Positions 10,326 to 21,000 of a stretch of 64,000 bases of DNA are shown here, one piece after another (the stretch's first letter is position 1; the number at the start of each line of letters is the position of its first letter). The notes under the pieces were generated by a model. The model ran no database searches. It was given only the letters and a program-made list of their open reading frames with translations, and had not been told where the DNA came from. The translations under genes and the position numbers were made by a program. Source of the DNA: Bufo bufo (Eukaryota > Chordata > Amphibia > Anura > Bufonidae); the NCBI RefSeq assembly GCF_905171765.1, contig NC_053391.1:262401918-262465917 (forward strand), read 5' to 3'.

Positions 10326-13041
10326 TCAAAACTGAGGATGGAAACCATACGCACCAAAAAATGGTGACTTATCGGTGGATTCTTGACGACGATTATTAAT
10401 GGCAAACTCGGCTAACGGTAAATAAGATGACCATTCCTCCTGATTTTCGGAAACAAAGCATCTCAAATATGTCTCTAGGTTTTGATTGGTACGTTCAGTC
10501 TGACCGTTGGACTGTGGATGGAAAGATGAAGAAAACGACAGATGAACCCCTAAACGAGAACAAAAAGCTTTCCAAAATTTAGAAACGAATTGGGTACCAC
10601 GATCTGAAACAATATTGGAAGGGACCCCGTGAAGCTTCACGATGTGGTCAATAAAAACCTGAGCCAGTGTGTTAGCATTAGGCAATGCGGCAAGAGCAAT
10701 AAAGTGCACCATTTTACTGAATCTGTCAACAACTACAAGAATAACAGTCTTCCCCGCTGATACTGGTAGATCCGTAATGAAATCCATTGACAGGTGCATC
10801 CAAGGCCTGTTGGGGATGGCCAGAGGTAAAAGACGCCCTGCCGGACAAGTATGATCTACCTTAGAACGAGCACAGGTAGCACATGCAGACACAAAATTCA
10901 ACACCTCCTGGCGCCATTTAGGCCACCAGAACCGACGAGACACTAACTCAGAGGTTGCCCTACTACCTGGGTGTCCTGCCAGTGTGGAGTTATGGTGTTC
11001 TTTTAGTATCTCCAGTCGTGAATTTTCTGGCACAAACAGTTTACCCGAGGGGCAGGAGGCCGGGGCGTCCCCCTGAGCTTCCAACACCCTCCCCTCCAAA
11101 CCTGAGTGTAATGCAGAGACCACCACCCCCTTTTGCAAAATGGGCTCTGGTACCTCAACATCACCCCCTCCAGGAAAACTTCGAGACAATGCATCCGCCT
11201 TAGTATTTTTTGCCCCCGGGCGATAGGTTATTACAAAATTAAACCTAGTAAAAAATAACAACCACCGAGCCTGTCTCGTGGTGAGACGTTTAGCAGACTC
11301 CAGATATAATACGTTTTTGTGATCAGTAATCACCGTGACGGGATGAACCGCCCCCTACAAAAAATGACGCCACTCCTCAAAAGCCAACTTAATAGCCAAA
11401 AGTTCCCTGTTGCCAATATCATAGTTCCTTTCTGCAGTAGACAATTTCTTCGAAAAGAAAGCACACGGACGCCATTCACCAGGGGACGGGCCCTGAGATA
11501 GTACCGCTCCCACCCCCACCTCTGATGCGTCAACCTCTACAATAAAAGGAAGCGAGACATCTGGCTGAACGAGAATAGGGGCCGAGGTGAATCTCTCCTT
11601 CAGAGATGCAAAGGCAGTTTTGGCTGCATGTGACCATTTGGAAAAATCGGATCCCTTTCGGGTCATGTCCGTCAGTGGTTTGACCACCAAGGAATAGTTC
11701 TTTATAAACTTTCTATAAAAATTAGCAAACCCCAGGATGCGTTGCAATGCCTTCAGGTTCTCAGGCAGATCCCAGTCTATAATCGCCCGGACTTTCTCTG
11801 GATCCATGCGGAAACCTGAATCTGACAACACATACCCCATGTTGTCTCACATGGATCTTATGTGTATCCAGATCCGGGGAATAGACCAGGATGTCATCAA
11901 GATATATCACAACAAATCTCCCGATAAGGTGGCTAAAAATATTGTTGACAAAATGTTGGAATACCGCAGGCGCATTAGTAAGACCAAATGGCATGACCAG
12001 ATTTTCATAGTGCCCTTCCGGAGTATTAAAAGCCATCTTCCACTAATCCCCCTCTTTGATGCGAACCAGGTTATAGGCTCCTCTGAGATCCATTTTGGAG
12101 AACCATTTAGCACCAGCAACCTGATTAAAGAGGTCGGGAATGAGAGGAAGAGGATAGGGATCTCGGATAGTTATCCGGTTTAATTCCCGGAAATCCAGGC
12201 AAGGACGTAAGCCCCCATCTTTCTTTTTAACGAAAAAGAACCCTGCAGCCACAGGTGAAGAAGAGGGTCTGATGTGTCCCTTAGCCAAACTCTCCGAAAT
12301 ATAATCTTTCATAGCCTTCCTCTCCGGGCCGGAAAGATTGTATAACTGGGTTTTAGGTGGTTTTGCCCCAGGTAATAGATTAATCGGGCAATCATATAGA
12401 CGATGAGGTGGTAACCCCTGACAACCCTTCTCAGAGAACACATCCATAAAATCTGACAGAAAGGCAGGTAAAGATGTTACAGAGAGTGTAGAGCACCTAC
12501 TACTCAAGCAGTTGTCCTTACAATGTTCACTCCACTCCACAATCTCCCCGGCCTGCCAATCCACCACTGGATTGTGAGTCACCAGCCAGGGAAGCCCCAA
12601 TACCATAGGAGCCGGAAGACCGTCCAGGACATAACAAGAGATATGCTCTTTATGGAGGTCCCCTACCTGCAGATGGATATTATGGATGATTTGAGTTAAC
12701 TCTCTCTGAGTAAGAGGGGAGGAGTCGATGGCAAAAACAGGAATAGTTCTGCATACCGGTTCCGGAGTAAAACCCAGAGCCTGAGCAAACCGTGAATCCA
12801 CCAAGTTGACCCCCTCCCCACTGTCCAAAAAGACGGAACAGATCTCAGTTTTATTGCCCGCCTCAACGGTAGCGGACAACAAAAACTGAGACATGCGTAT
12901 GGAGGAAACGAATACGCCCAGACTGTTCTCCTCCGCACAATCTGGGGACTCTAGTTTTCCAGCGGCTCCTTTGTTTGTGGTCTCTTGGGTTCTGAGGGAC
13001 AAACCTTTACAAAATGAACCCTCCCCCCACAACGAAAACAA
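10326..13041 (-). pseudogene. gypsy-2 protease, RT, RNase H and integrase core
   Basis: Read on the minus strand, the frame at 12,043-13,041 has the protease (LDSG near 12,810-12,830, then LGLPWL) and the first half of RT ([15 protein letters not shown]), ending at a TAG. The frame at 11,761-12,036 has MPFGLTNAP and the Y-L-D-D box near 11,890-11,905. The frame at 11,355-11,840 continues RT into RNase H ([19 protein letters not shown]). After another stop, 10,326-11,333 (335 codons) carries RNase H end (TDHKN, KADALSR) and integrase: HHCC finger, MDFITDLP, SDRGTQF and QSNGQTER, the three acidic catalytic positions all present. Two stops and one frameshift separate these parts. Confidence 0.92.
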
Positions 13042-13289
13042 ACCTCTGACCTACGGCGGAACTTAGGAGGATTCACCCGTCTAGTGGCGCCCCCTACTAG
13101 CATTGGCTCGACTGGACCACATCAGACCGATCCCTGCCCCATAGAGGCCTCCGTAAAACCCAATAGTCTCTCCCTGAGCCGTCTGTCGATTCTTATGGAC
13201 AGAGACATAGCTGCCTCAAGAGACCCAGGGACCTCGTATACTGCCAGCGCGTCTTTTAATTTTTCAGACAACCCCTGGCAGAACTGACT
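13042..13289 (-). pseudogene. gypsy-2 gag remnant, truncated at the 5' LTR
   Basis: Only the C-terminal part of gag survives. The minus strand encodes a segment resembling that of gypsy-1 (R-I-D-R-R-L-R-E-R), followed by a basic linker and a single CX2C-like zinc-knuckle start near 13,020-13,050. Gag is cut off at 13,289, where sequence jumps into the middle of the LTR. The missing part includes the gag start codon and primer-binding site. Confidence 0.75.
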
Positions 13290-13825
13290 CCTGTCTGCCC
13301 TGATACCCTAGACGGGGTGTGAACCCGTGCGGCGAGCAGGATGCCTAAACCCTCAGTCGCCCTAACAAGACTGGACTGGGGAAAGGCCGATGGGAGCGCT
13401 AGTCACCATCACTCACGTCTAGGAAAACAACAGGGGAAGACAGCAACAAACAAACAACAGCAGAGATAGACTTATCCAGTCACGAGCAGAGAAGGCGATC
13501 CCAAACACGACAGTCCACGCTGGACAAGAGCTCCACAGCAACACCATCAAACGATCTCTTTCCAAGGTCAGAGTAGCACTGGAAGTAAGGACTATATCTG
13601 GCAATGACTGCAAGTGAAACTGAAACTAATATAGTAGCTGGGAGTGGCAGACAGGACTCACCTGAGAAGGATGCCTACAAACTCCCAGTCAGGACAAAAA
13701 GGTTCACAAGGCAAAACCCAGATGACATACCCTGAACCACGGAGCAAACTCACAAGCTATCGCGAGTAGCAAGTCGCTGCGACCTTCTTCTCCCAGACCT
13801 GTCTGGATCAGTCACAGTCGTGACA
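13290..13825 (-). repeat. 5' LTR of gypsy-2, inner end deleted
   Basis: 536 bp matching 9176-9711. The first 113 bp (9063-9175 in the other LTR) are missing and replaced directly by gag sequence. The outer end (GTCGTGACA) and the TSD ACAGC are intact. Confidence 0.9.
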
Positions 13826-14139
13826 ACAGCGCAACAAGGAACACAGGTCTCGCATGGAGGCCCAGTCATTGGTGGTGAAGTGGTGCTGTTCCGCAGAGCG
13901 ACTCACCTGTGCGTGCTGCAGCTGAATCTCCACTATCGCCTGCTGCTGCTCGCACAGTCTGGCCAGCATGTGCAAGGTGGAGTTCCACCTTGTGGGCACA
14001 TCGCATATGAGGCGGTGAGCGGGAAGGCCGAAGTTACGCTGCAGCGCTGACAGACGAGCAGCAGCAAGGTGAGAATGTCGAAAGAGCCCACAGACGGCCC
14101 GCACTTTATGCAGCAGCTCTATAAATATTGGGGAAATTT
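13826..14139 (-). pseudogene. hAT transposase fragment (piece 3)
   Basis: The minus-strand frame at 13,808-14,104 encodes a segment typical of the hAT catalytic region (DVPTRWNSTLHMLARL, then a W-x-x-x-R-D-L-C-S-L-L-R block). The CDVPTRWNST motif is a hAT hallmark. It is bounded on the right by the piggyBac-type MITE at 14,144 and on the left by gypsy-2. Confidence 0.82.
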
Positions 14140-14143
14140 TTAA

Positions 14144-14601
14144 AGAGGACCTTTCATCAGAAAATAGTGTGTTAAATTCTTATACGACCTTATGGGGCTG
14201 CTCTCACTGATGTCCAGACACTTTTATTTTTTTTCAAATGGACCCGCTGCGATGCTCTGCGCTGGGGACTCCAAGATGGCGCTCGGTCCGGATGTCTAGA
14301 AGCTCAAGTTCTCGTGAATCTCGCAAGAACTTGAGCTCCTTCTCCCTGGCTAAGAGCGGGGCGCTGCGATTGGATGTGCTCGCTGCCAGGGAGAGCATAA
14401 CCGCGCCCACCAGAACTTAGAGAACAACGCCTACTATAACTTTGTTGCCTCATTTGCATTTGAGGCGACGAAGCTAACGGAGGGCGTAGCGGCCGAACGG
14501 GGAATCCATTTGAAAAAAAAAAAGGGTCCGGACATCAGTGAGAGCAGCCCCATAAGGTCGTATACGAATTTAACACACTATTTTCTGATGAAAGGTCCTC
14601 T
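14144..14601. mobile_element. piggyBac-type MITE, TTAA-flanked
   Basis: This 458-bp element has long inverted ends (AGAGGACCTTTCATCAG and on, about 90 bp with small gaps). It is flanked on both sides by TTAA (14,140-14,143 and 14,602-14,605), the target duplicated by piggyBac transposases. It has no coding capacity. It interrupts the hAT gene, and the flanking reading frames rejoin across it. Confidence 0.85.
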
Positions 14602-14605
14602 TTAA

Positions 14606-15750
14606 AGAATCTCTGCACCACCAAATTCAGCACATGCGCCAGGCAAGGGATGTGTGTCAAACCAGCTAGACCCAGAGCTGCTACGAGATTTCGCCTATTA
14701 TCGCACACCACCAGGCTGGGCTTGAGGATCCCTGGCACCAACCACTGCTCCTGCGCGGTGTGAGGTTTGTCCCACAAACAGATACGTTTTAAAACTGCCT
14801 GCTGTCGTTTACCCCTGGCTGTGCTGAAGTTGATGGTGAAGGTGTTACGCCGACTGGATGAAGAGCTGGTATAGGATGAGGAAGCGGAGTAGGAGGAGGA
14901 AGCAACAGGAGGCAAACTGAAGTGCACTGAAATCCTCGGTGGTGAAAGGACTTGCCAAACTGCTATCCGCCTCAGGCCAAGCCGCCACTGCATTTACCCA
15001 GTGTGCTGTTAGGGAGATATAACGTCCCTGACAGTGCTTTCTGGTCCACGTATCCGTAGTTAGGTGGACCTTGCCATAGATGGCGTTGCACAGTGCACAC
15101 CTGATTTTGTCCCACACTTGGTTGTGCAGGGAAGGGATGGCACGCCTGGAAAAGTAGTGGCAGCTGGGCACGACGTACTGTGGGACAGCCACCGCCATAA
15201 GGCTTTTAAAACTCTCTGCCTCCACCAGACGGAATGACAGCATTTCAAAGGACAGTAATTTTGAAATGCTGGCATTCAGGGCCAGGGATCGCGGGTGGGT
15301 AGGGGGGTATTTCCTCTTCCACTCCAGTGTTTGGGAGATGGAGAGCTGAACGCTTCCGTGGGACATTGTGGAGATGCTTGGTGACCCAGGTGGTGGTGTT
15401 GCTGGCAGATCCTCTGTTTGCGGGGTGGCAGGTGGCACTGTCACTCCAGAGGTGGATGAAGAGGCTGAGACTGCAGCAGAAGAGTAAGCAGGAGGAGCCA
15501 GAGATCTTTCTTGGTTTTTGAGGTGTCTACTCCACTGCAGCTCGTGCTTTGCACTTAAATGCCTGGTCATGCAGGTTGTGCTCAGGTTGAGAACGTTTCT
15601 GCCTCGCTTCAGGCTCTGATTGCACAGAGTGCAAACCTCTTATGTCGTGTCGTCAGCACATTGTCTGAAGAACTGCCACGCCAGGGAACTCCTTGGAGCT
15701 GGCTTTGGTGTGCTCGGTCCCTTGCTGCGGTGGGCAGTAGCAGGCGTACA
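14606..15750 (-). pseudogene. hAT transposase, BED finger end and N-terminal catalytic half (piece 2)
   Basis: The minus-strand frame at 14,845-15,570 (241 codons) begins in the second half of a BED-type zinc finger (T-R-H-L-S-A-K-H; the paired C-T-L-C lies upstream near 15,625). It passes a Ser/Pro-rich linker, then the catalytic N-terminal region (LSFEMLSFRLVE, SLHNQVWDKIR, VHLTTDTWT, YISLTAHWVN). The frame at 14,535-14,993 continues it with LVVCDNRRNLVAAL and HIPCLAHVLNLVVQRFF. The D-T-W-T and C-D-N blocks carry the hAT catalytic Asp positions. Frames are broken by indels. Confidence 0.85.
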
Positions 15751-15758
15751 GTCTAGGG

Positions 15759-15895
15759 CAGTGTTTCCCAACCAGTGTGCCTCCAGCTGTTGCAAAACTA
15801 CAACTCCCAGCATGCCCGGACAGCCTTTGACTGTGCGGGCATGCTGGGAGTTGTAGTTTTGCAACAGCTGGAGGCACACTGGTTGGGAAACACTG
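15759..15895. mobile_element. 137-bp palindromic hAT MITE with ZNF143/THAP11-like sites
   Basis: This near-perfect palindrome has ends CAGTGTTTCCC...GGGAAACACTG. It is flanked by a perfect 8-bp TSD, GTCTAGGG (15,751-15,758 and 15,896-15,903), typical of hAT. Each arm contains ACTACAACTCCCAGCATGC, which closely resembles the established ZNF143/THAP11 (SBS) binding motif. It has no coding potential. It lies in the hAT transposase gene just upstream of the BED finger. A copy occurs in each 15-kb duplicate, at 38,603 and 53,591. Confidence 0.9.
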
Positions 15896-15903
15896 GTCTA
15901 GGG

Positions 15904-16717
15904 GACGGCCACTCCACTTTTGCACCCTGCTCCATCTTCTGCTGTGCTGGTGGCTCTGTGCGACCACCGCCTCTTCCTTCGAACTATACAGGTAACTCGC
16001 ATGACATTGATTCCATGTGGGGTCGAGGACCTCATCGTCCTCCACATCATCTTCCACCCAGTCTTCACCCCTGCCCTCCTTGTCGGTCTGCACACTTTCG
16101 AAAGCCACAGCAGTTGGCACCTGTGTTTCGTCATCTTTCGAGACGTGCTGCGGTGGTCCTCCCATGTACTCATCTTGAAACATAAGTGGTTGAGCATCGG
16201 TGCACTCAATCTCTTCCACTTCTGGGGCAGGGATAGGTGGATGGCACTGGGAAACCCTGCTAGCAGAGGTATCAAAAAGCAGAAGAGACTGATGCATGAC
16301 TTGGGGCTCAGACTGCTTGGCTGATTTGCAAGGGGGTGAGATGAAAGACTGATGGACATCGGCTGCAGGTGCTAATGTTTCAGCAGGAGACTGGGTGGGA
16401 GACAATGTGAAGGAACTGTAGCCACTGTCAGCAACCCAATCTACTATCGCCTGTACTTGTTCTGGCCTCACTATTCGTAGAGCCGCATTAAACCCGACCA
16501 AATAACGCTGAAGGTGCTGTCGCCTACTCGCACCTGATGAAGGTGTTTCACTTGTGCATGTAGCTGGCACAGATCGACCACGTCCTCTCCTTTCAACAGG
16601 AACTCCACCAGCAGCACCACGGCCGGGGCCACGTCCCTTATTTGACACTCTCCTCATATTTCTCAAATTTAGGATCTTGCCCAAAATGGGTGTTTTTTTA
16701 ATAACAGAATAGAACAC
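15904..16717 (-). pseudogene. hAT transposase N-terminal region (piece 1)
   Basis: The minus-strand frame starts at 16,717. It encodes an arginine/glycine-rich start (RGPGRGAAGG), a conserved-looking helix block (RRQHLQRYLVGFNAALR, EQVQAIVDWVADSGYSSF) and a long acidic, low-complexity linker. The frame runs on by chance through the inserted palindromic MITE to 15,653. The insertion adds 145 bp including TSD, so it shifts the original frame leading into the BED finger. This N-terminal extension lies upstream of the BED finger. Confidence 0.75.
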
Positions 16718-17098
16718 CAGTATCTAACGCGTGTATCTCACACTGACAGATGCAGCAAAGGCCGCAGATTTATTATTTTGCCCAAAATGGTTGTTTTTTT
16801 GCCCAAAATGGGTATTTTTTTAATAACAGAATAGAACACCAGTATCTAATGCGTGTATCTCACACTGACAGATGCAGCAAAGGCTGCAAAATTAAGTATT
16901 TTGCCCAAAATGGGTGTTTTTTGTATAACAGAATAGAAAAGCAGTATCTAACGCATGTAACTCACACTGACAGATGCAGCAAAGGCTGCAAAAAAATTTT
17001 TTTTTCCCAAAATGGGTGTTTTTTAATAACAGAATAGAACAACAGTATCTAACGCGTGTATCTCACACTGACAGAGGCAGCAAAGGCCGCAAAATTAG
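16678..17098. repeat. about 105-115-bp tandem repeat, four copies
   Basis: Four head-to-tail copies begin near 16,678, 16,786, 16,898 and 17,005. Each contains CCCAAAATGGGTGTTTTTT, then AATAACAGAATAGAA, then GTATCTCACACTGACAGATG. The second copy carries an extra CCCAAAATGG block. They lie upstream of the hAT start codon and could be its 5' untranslated or subterminal repeats. No coding function is apparent. Confidence 0.85.
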
Positions 17099-17099
17099 T

Positions 17100-17186
17100 T
17101 TTTACTGCACATCCCCTGAACACACCATCCCCACTGTAAAACATGGTGATGTCAGAATCATGCTGTAGGGGTGCTTTTCTTCCACA
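17100..17186 (+). pseudogene. Tc1-like transposase fragment, left of the PLE insertion
   Basis: A short plus-strand frame encodes TVKHGDVRIML then GCFSS, with a TAG where family members have Trp. This is the block between the first and second catalytic Asp of Tc1 transposases. It ends in TGCTTTTCTTCCACA (17,172-17,186), repeated at 28,456-28,470 where the transposase resumes. The left part of the element is missing. Confidence 0.75.
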
Positions 17187-17710
17187 GCTGACTTACGCTT
17201 GACGTAGCAGCCCATTATTCCAACATCCCACATATAGCAGGAATCAAAACTACCAAACACTATCTAGAAACTAACAGCCGTCTTTCTCCTAATCACAAAA
17301 AATTTATCTTAGACACCATTCATTTCATCCTGACACACAATGTGTTCTCTTTTGAGGGGAAGATTTACAAACAACGGAACGGGACCGCAATGGGGACGCG
17401 TTTCGCACCTAGTTTTGCAAACCTATACATGGGCCGTTTTGAAGAAGACTATATCTTTGACGGTCATCCCTGGAAAGACAATATAGTTTTCTATAAATTA
17501 TATATTGATGATTTAATTTTGATCTGGAATGGCTCCAATGAGGAAGCCAAAACATTCGTATCCCATCTTAATACAAACTCTTGGAATCTTTCCTTTACCT
17601 CTAATCTTTTAGATCTGTACACTGAATACCTCGATCTGATACTTTACTCAGATAACCACACCATCAAATCCAAAACATATTTTAAGAAAGTGGATAGTAA
17701 TAGTTATCTT
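17187..17710 (+). pseudogene. Penelope-type reverse transcriptase fragment
   Basis: The plus-strand frame at 17,342-17,761 and its upstream extension from about 17,205 encode the PLE RT core: HYSNIPHIAGI, then GTAMGTRFAPSFANLYM, then the catalytic Y-I-D-D box (LYIDDLILIW near 17,503-17,530), then DSNSYL. A one-base frame change lies near 17,205. The N-terminal part of RT is absent, so the insertion is 5'-truncated. Coding continues after the L1 at 23,773. Confidence 0.88.
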
Positions 17711-18085
17711 TTTTTTAACAAATCTTCATTTAAGATTTTCTTCAGTTTACACGATAAATAAAGGTGCTTTACATAATTGAATAAACATGAACAATACATC
17801 CTTGGTCAGCGCATATCAGATAAAATGTTTAAAGGTATGAGACAATACGACTCTTATGGTAAGCATGAAGTTGGCATATAAATTATATCGTGCATACAAT
17901 CATAATAGCATAACAAAGCGTATGGAGAAAAACTGATGAGCATATGGTTTTGGTGTGTACGTGTTGTCTATAGAGATGGAAGGTCAGAGGCAAAGCACTC
18001 CACCTCCATCACTCCATCCAGAAGTCAGATCACCTCTGGCGGTAAAAAGCACAATACATAAAAATGATAAACATTGTAATAAACA
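17711..18085 (-). other. L1 3' untranslated region and A tail
   Basis: About 375 bp between the ORF2 stop and the TSD. On the minus strand it ends in A8. AT-rich, no coding frame of note; a TTTATT stretch on the plus strand near 17,755 gives AATAAA on the element's sense strand. Confidence 0.75.
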
Positions 18086-21000
18086 TTAGTCACTACTGTT
18101 AGATTTAGAAGCTACTCCCATTGCCCGGGTATTTTGGTGTTTAGCCTGCCATTGCAGCCATGGAGCCCATGTTTTCAGGTGCCTGTCGTGTGTTAGTGAT
18201 TCCCAGCTGGACAGCTCTTCCAGTAGTTGAATCTCCCGTACTTTGTTTACCCATTCCATAAATGATGGAATATTATTGGTAAGCCAGTGAACTGGAACCA
18301 GAAGTTTTGCTGCAGCTATTAGGGATGATAATAGAGAGTGTTTGGTAAGAATGAGTTTATCATTAGGGAGATTTAACAGGACCACTAAAGGGGTCAGTGA
18401 GGAAGAGGAAGGGATTATTTCCAATATGTTCCTTGAAATCATCTCCCAGTATGGTTTTATCAAGGGGCAGGTCCACCAGATGTGCAACAATGTACCGCTA
18501 GAACTTCTACATCTCCAGCATTGTTCCGTATGCGAGGGGTCCATGGCATGCAATTTTGCTGGCGTGTTGTACCACCTGGTTACCACTTTAAATGCGTTTT
18601 CTTGGATCCTGATGCACCGAGAATATCCATGTGAATGGCACAGAATCCTATCTACCGTTTTTTCATCAAATGTAGTATTAAGGTCCTTTTCCCAATGAGA
18701 AATGAACCAAGGTTTTTCATGGCCCTCTTCCTCCAATAACTTATTATATACTCTAGATATAGCTCCTTTTTTGTTTCCCTGGATAAACAGACAAGTGTCA
18801 TACCATGTAGGGTCTAGTTTACTAGGAGTACATGCCAAATATAGAGTGCATATCTTTTGGAACTGGGAATATTGAGTGGACGACCAAGGAATATGAGGAA
18901 AGCTCCTTGATAAATTTTGAGCAGAGGGGACTACCCTTTCTTTCAAGACATCCCCAATCGCCACACTCCCCATTGCTTTCCATAAACCCAAATCATCTTG
19001 AAATCCTTGAGTAACCAAGTACGGGATGTAGCAAATGGGAGTGTACGGAGATATGCATGGAGGGCTACGCAGGAGTGGTGATATCTTTGACCAAGTGACC
19101 ATGACTCCTTGTAAAGGATTTAGTCCCCTTTTACCTATGGTCCGGTTCATTGCTAGTTTCGGGTCCCATAATGCTGCCATTCCTCTAGGGCCTAGTAAAT
19201 TCCTAGCTATCCTGCATTCGAGCTTTGTATTCATAGGACTGCAAATTTCAGAATGAAGCCTAAGTTGTACAGCTCTATAATATGTTGTAACGTCAGGAAG
19301 ACCAAATCCTCCCTTAAATATGGGTTTGGTGAGAATCTTATAAGCTAACCTGGGCCTACAACCTCCCCACACAAAAGAAGACAAAAGACTCCGAACTCTT
19401 GCTAGGAAAGACTGAGGAAGGGGTATGGGCAAGGTCTGGAGTGTGTATAATATTCTAGGAAGTACATAGGTCTTCAGTAAATTTTTTCTCCCCAACCAAG
19501 ATAAGAAGGGAATTTTTATATCAACTAGTTGTTGTTTTATACTATCGAATAATGACGTGTAGTTATGGTGGAATAATAAGTTAGGGTCTTTAGTTATGTT
19601 AATACCTAGGTACTTTATATGGGAGTTGTTCCATTCAAACGGGAAATCCCTCTCCAGTTTCATGATAGATGAGTGAGAAATGTTAATACCCATTGCCGTA
19701 CATTTAGAAAGGTTAATCTTGAAATTGGAAAGGGCTCCATATACTTCTAACTGTCGTAAGAGGGATGGGAATGCCTTTTCGGGGTTGGTCAGAAACACAA
19801 GCATATCGTCTGCAAACGCGGCGATAGTATGTAAGTCCTTTCCTATTGTAAGCCCCTGAATCTCAGGATCTTGCCTCAAAGATTGTATAAAGGTCTCTAA
19901 ACACAGAATGAATAAGGTGGGCGAAAGCGGGCATCCCTGGCGTGTCCCGTTTAAGATTTTAAATGTTGGTGACAAGATGCCGTTCACCTGTACTTTTGCG
20001 AAGGGGTTAGAATACAGGGACAGCACCGCCCCCACAAATTGGGGGGGGAGGCCAAACTTATGCATAGTGGCTTCCATATAGTCCCAGGCCACTCTATCAA
20101 ACGCCTTTTCGGCATCAGTGCTGAGGAACACAAGCTTCTTCCCCTGTTTTAAAGCGAATTGCTGAGCTTGAAGGACTCTAAAGGTGCTGTCCCTGCATTC
20201 CCTGCCCCCCACAAAACCTGATTGTTCGGGGGATACAATCCCTGGGAGTAGGGGTGATAGCCTATTGGCCAATACCTTGGCCCATAGCTTAACATCTGCA
20301 TTTAGCAGAGAGATTGGCCTATAGCTAGAGGGGATCTCGACATCTTTACCTGGTTTAGGCAATACAATTATATGTGCTTCTAGTGCTTGATTGGCTATCT
20401 GGGAACCACTTAAAAGGGCATTGAAAAAATTAACTAGTTGCGGGCCTAAATCCGGGAAAAACTTTTTGTAATAGGCCACTGTAAACCCATCAGGGCCTGG
20501 GCTCTTGCCTGATGGAGTTGAGTTCAGGACTTTTTTTACTTCTGCTAATGAGATGGGGGCCAGTAGTGATAATTTGGAAGCGTCATCCAGGGTGGGTAGT
20601 TTTAATGTCTCCAGGAATTGCTCAATTTTCCTTTTGCGGTCTATCCGTACCTCCTCCTGTTCCTCCCCTCTGAGATTGTATAGATTATGGTAGTAATCTC
20701 TAAAGATCTTTGATATATCTCTTGAGTCAGTCTTAACTAATCCTGTTTGTGACTTCATACGTTTAACGAAAATCTGGTTTTCTCGCTTTTTAATAAGTGC
20801 AGTCATTACCTTCCCGCCCCTGTTTCCATGGACATAATGCTTGTGTTTCACTTTTAGATAGGCTTTTGACGCTTTGATGTTTAACAGCTCCTGCAATTCA
20901 TGTCTCACCATCTTCAACTCCTCTAGATCTCTAAGTGCACCAGAGCGTTTGTGGGATGATTCCAGGCTAGCAATATGAGATAAGAGGTCTGACATTTTAC

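Larger units (their letters stand above)
9063..13825 (-). mobile_element. Ty3/gypsy chromovirus-type LTR retrotransposon (gypsy-2)
   Basis: This minus-strand relative of gypsy-1 has a 3' LTR at 9063-9711 (649 bp; TGTCACGACC to GTCGTGACA) and a 5'-truncated partner at 13,290-13,825 (536 bp). The TSD ACAGC is present at 9058-9062 and 13,826-13,830. A polypurine tract lies next to the 3' LTR (plus-strand GTACTCCCCTTTCT at 9712-9725). The truncation removed the inner 114 bp of the 5' LTR, the primer-binding site and the start of gag. By eye I count about nine differences over the shared 536 bp of LTR. Stops and a frameshift also disable pol. Confidence 0.93.
1020..17100 (-). mobile_element. old hAT DNA transposon split by four nested insertions
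   Basis: Five minus-strand coding pieces (15,904-16,717; 14,606-15,750; 13,826-14,139; 8986-9062; 1020-2292) are collinear with one hAT transposase, from BED finger to hATC domain. Each gap is a separate mobile element flanked by its own target-site duplication, so removing them restores one locus. Neither terminal inverted repeat is visible, so both ends are probably eroded or truncated. It was a cut-and-paste DNA transposon and now serves only as an insertion substrate. Confidence 0.8.
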
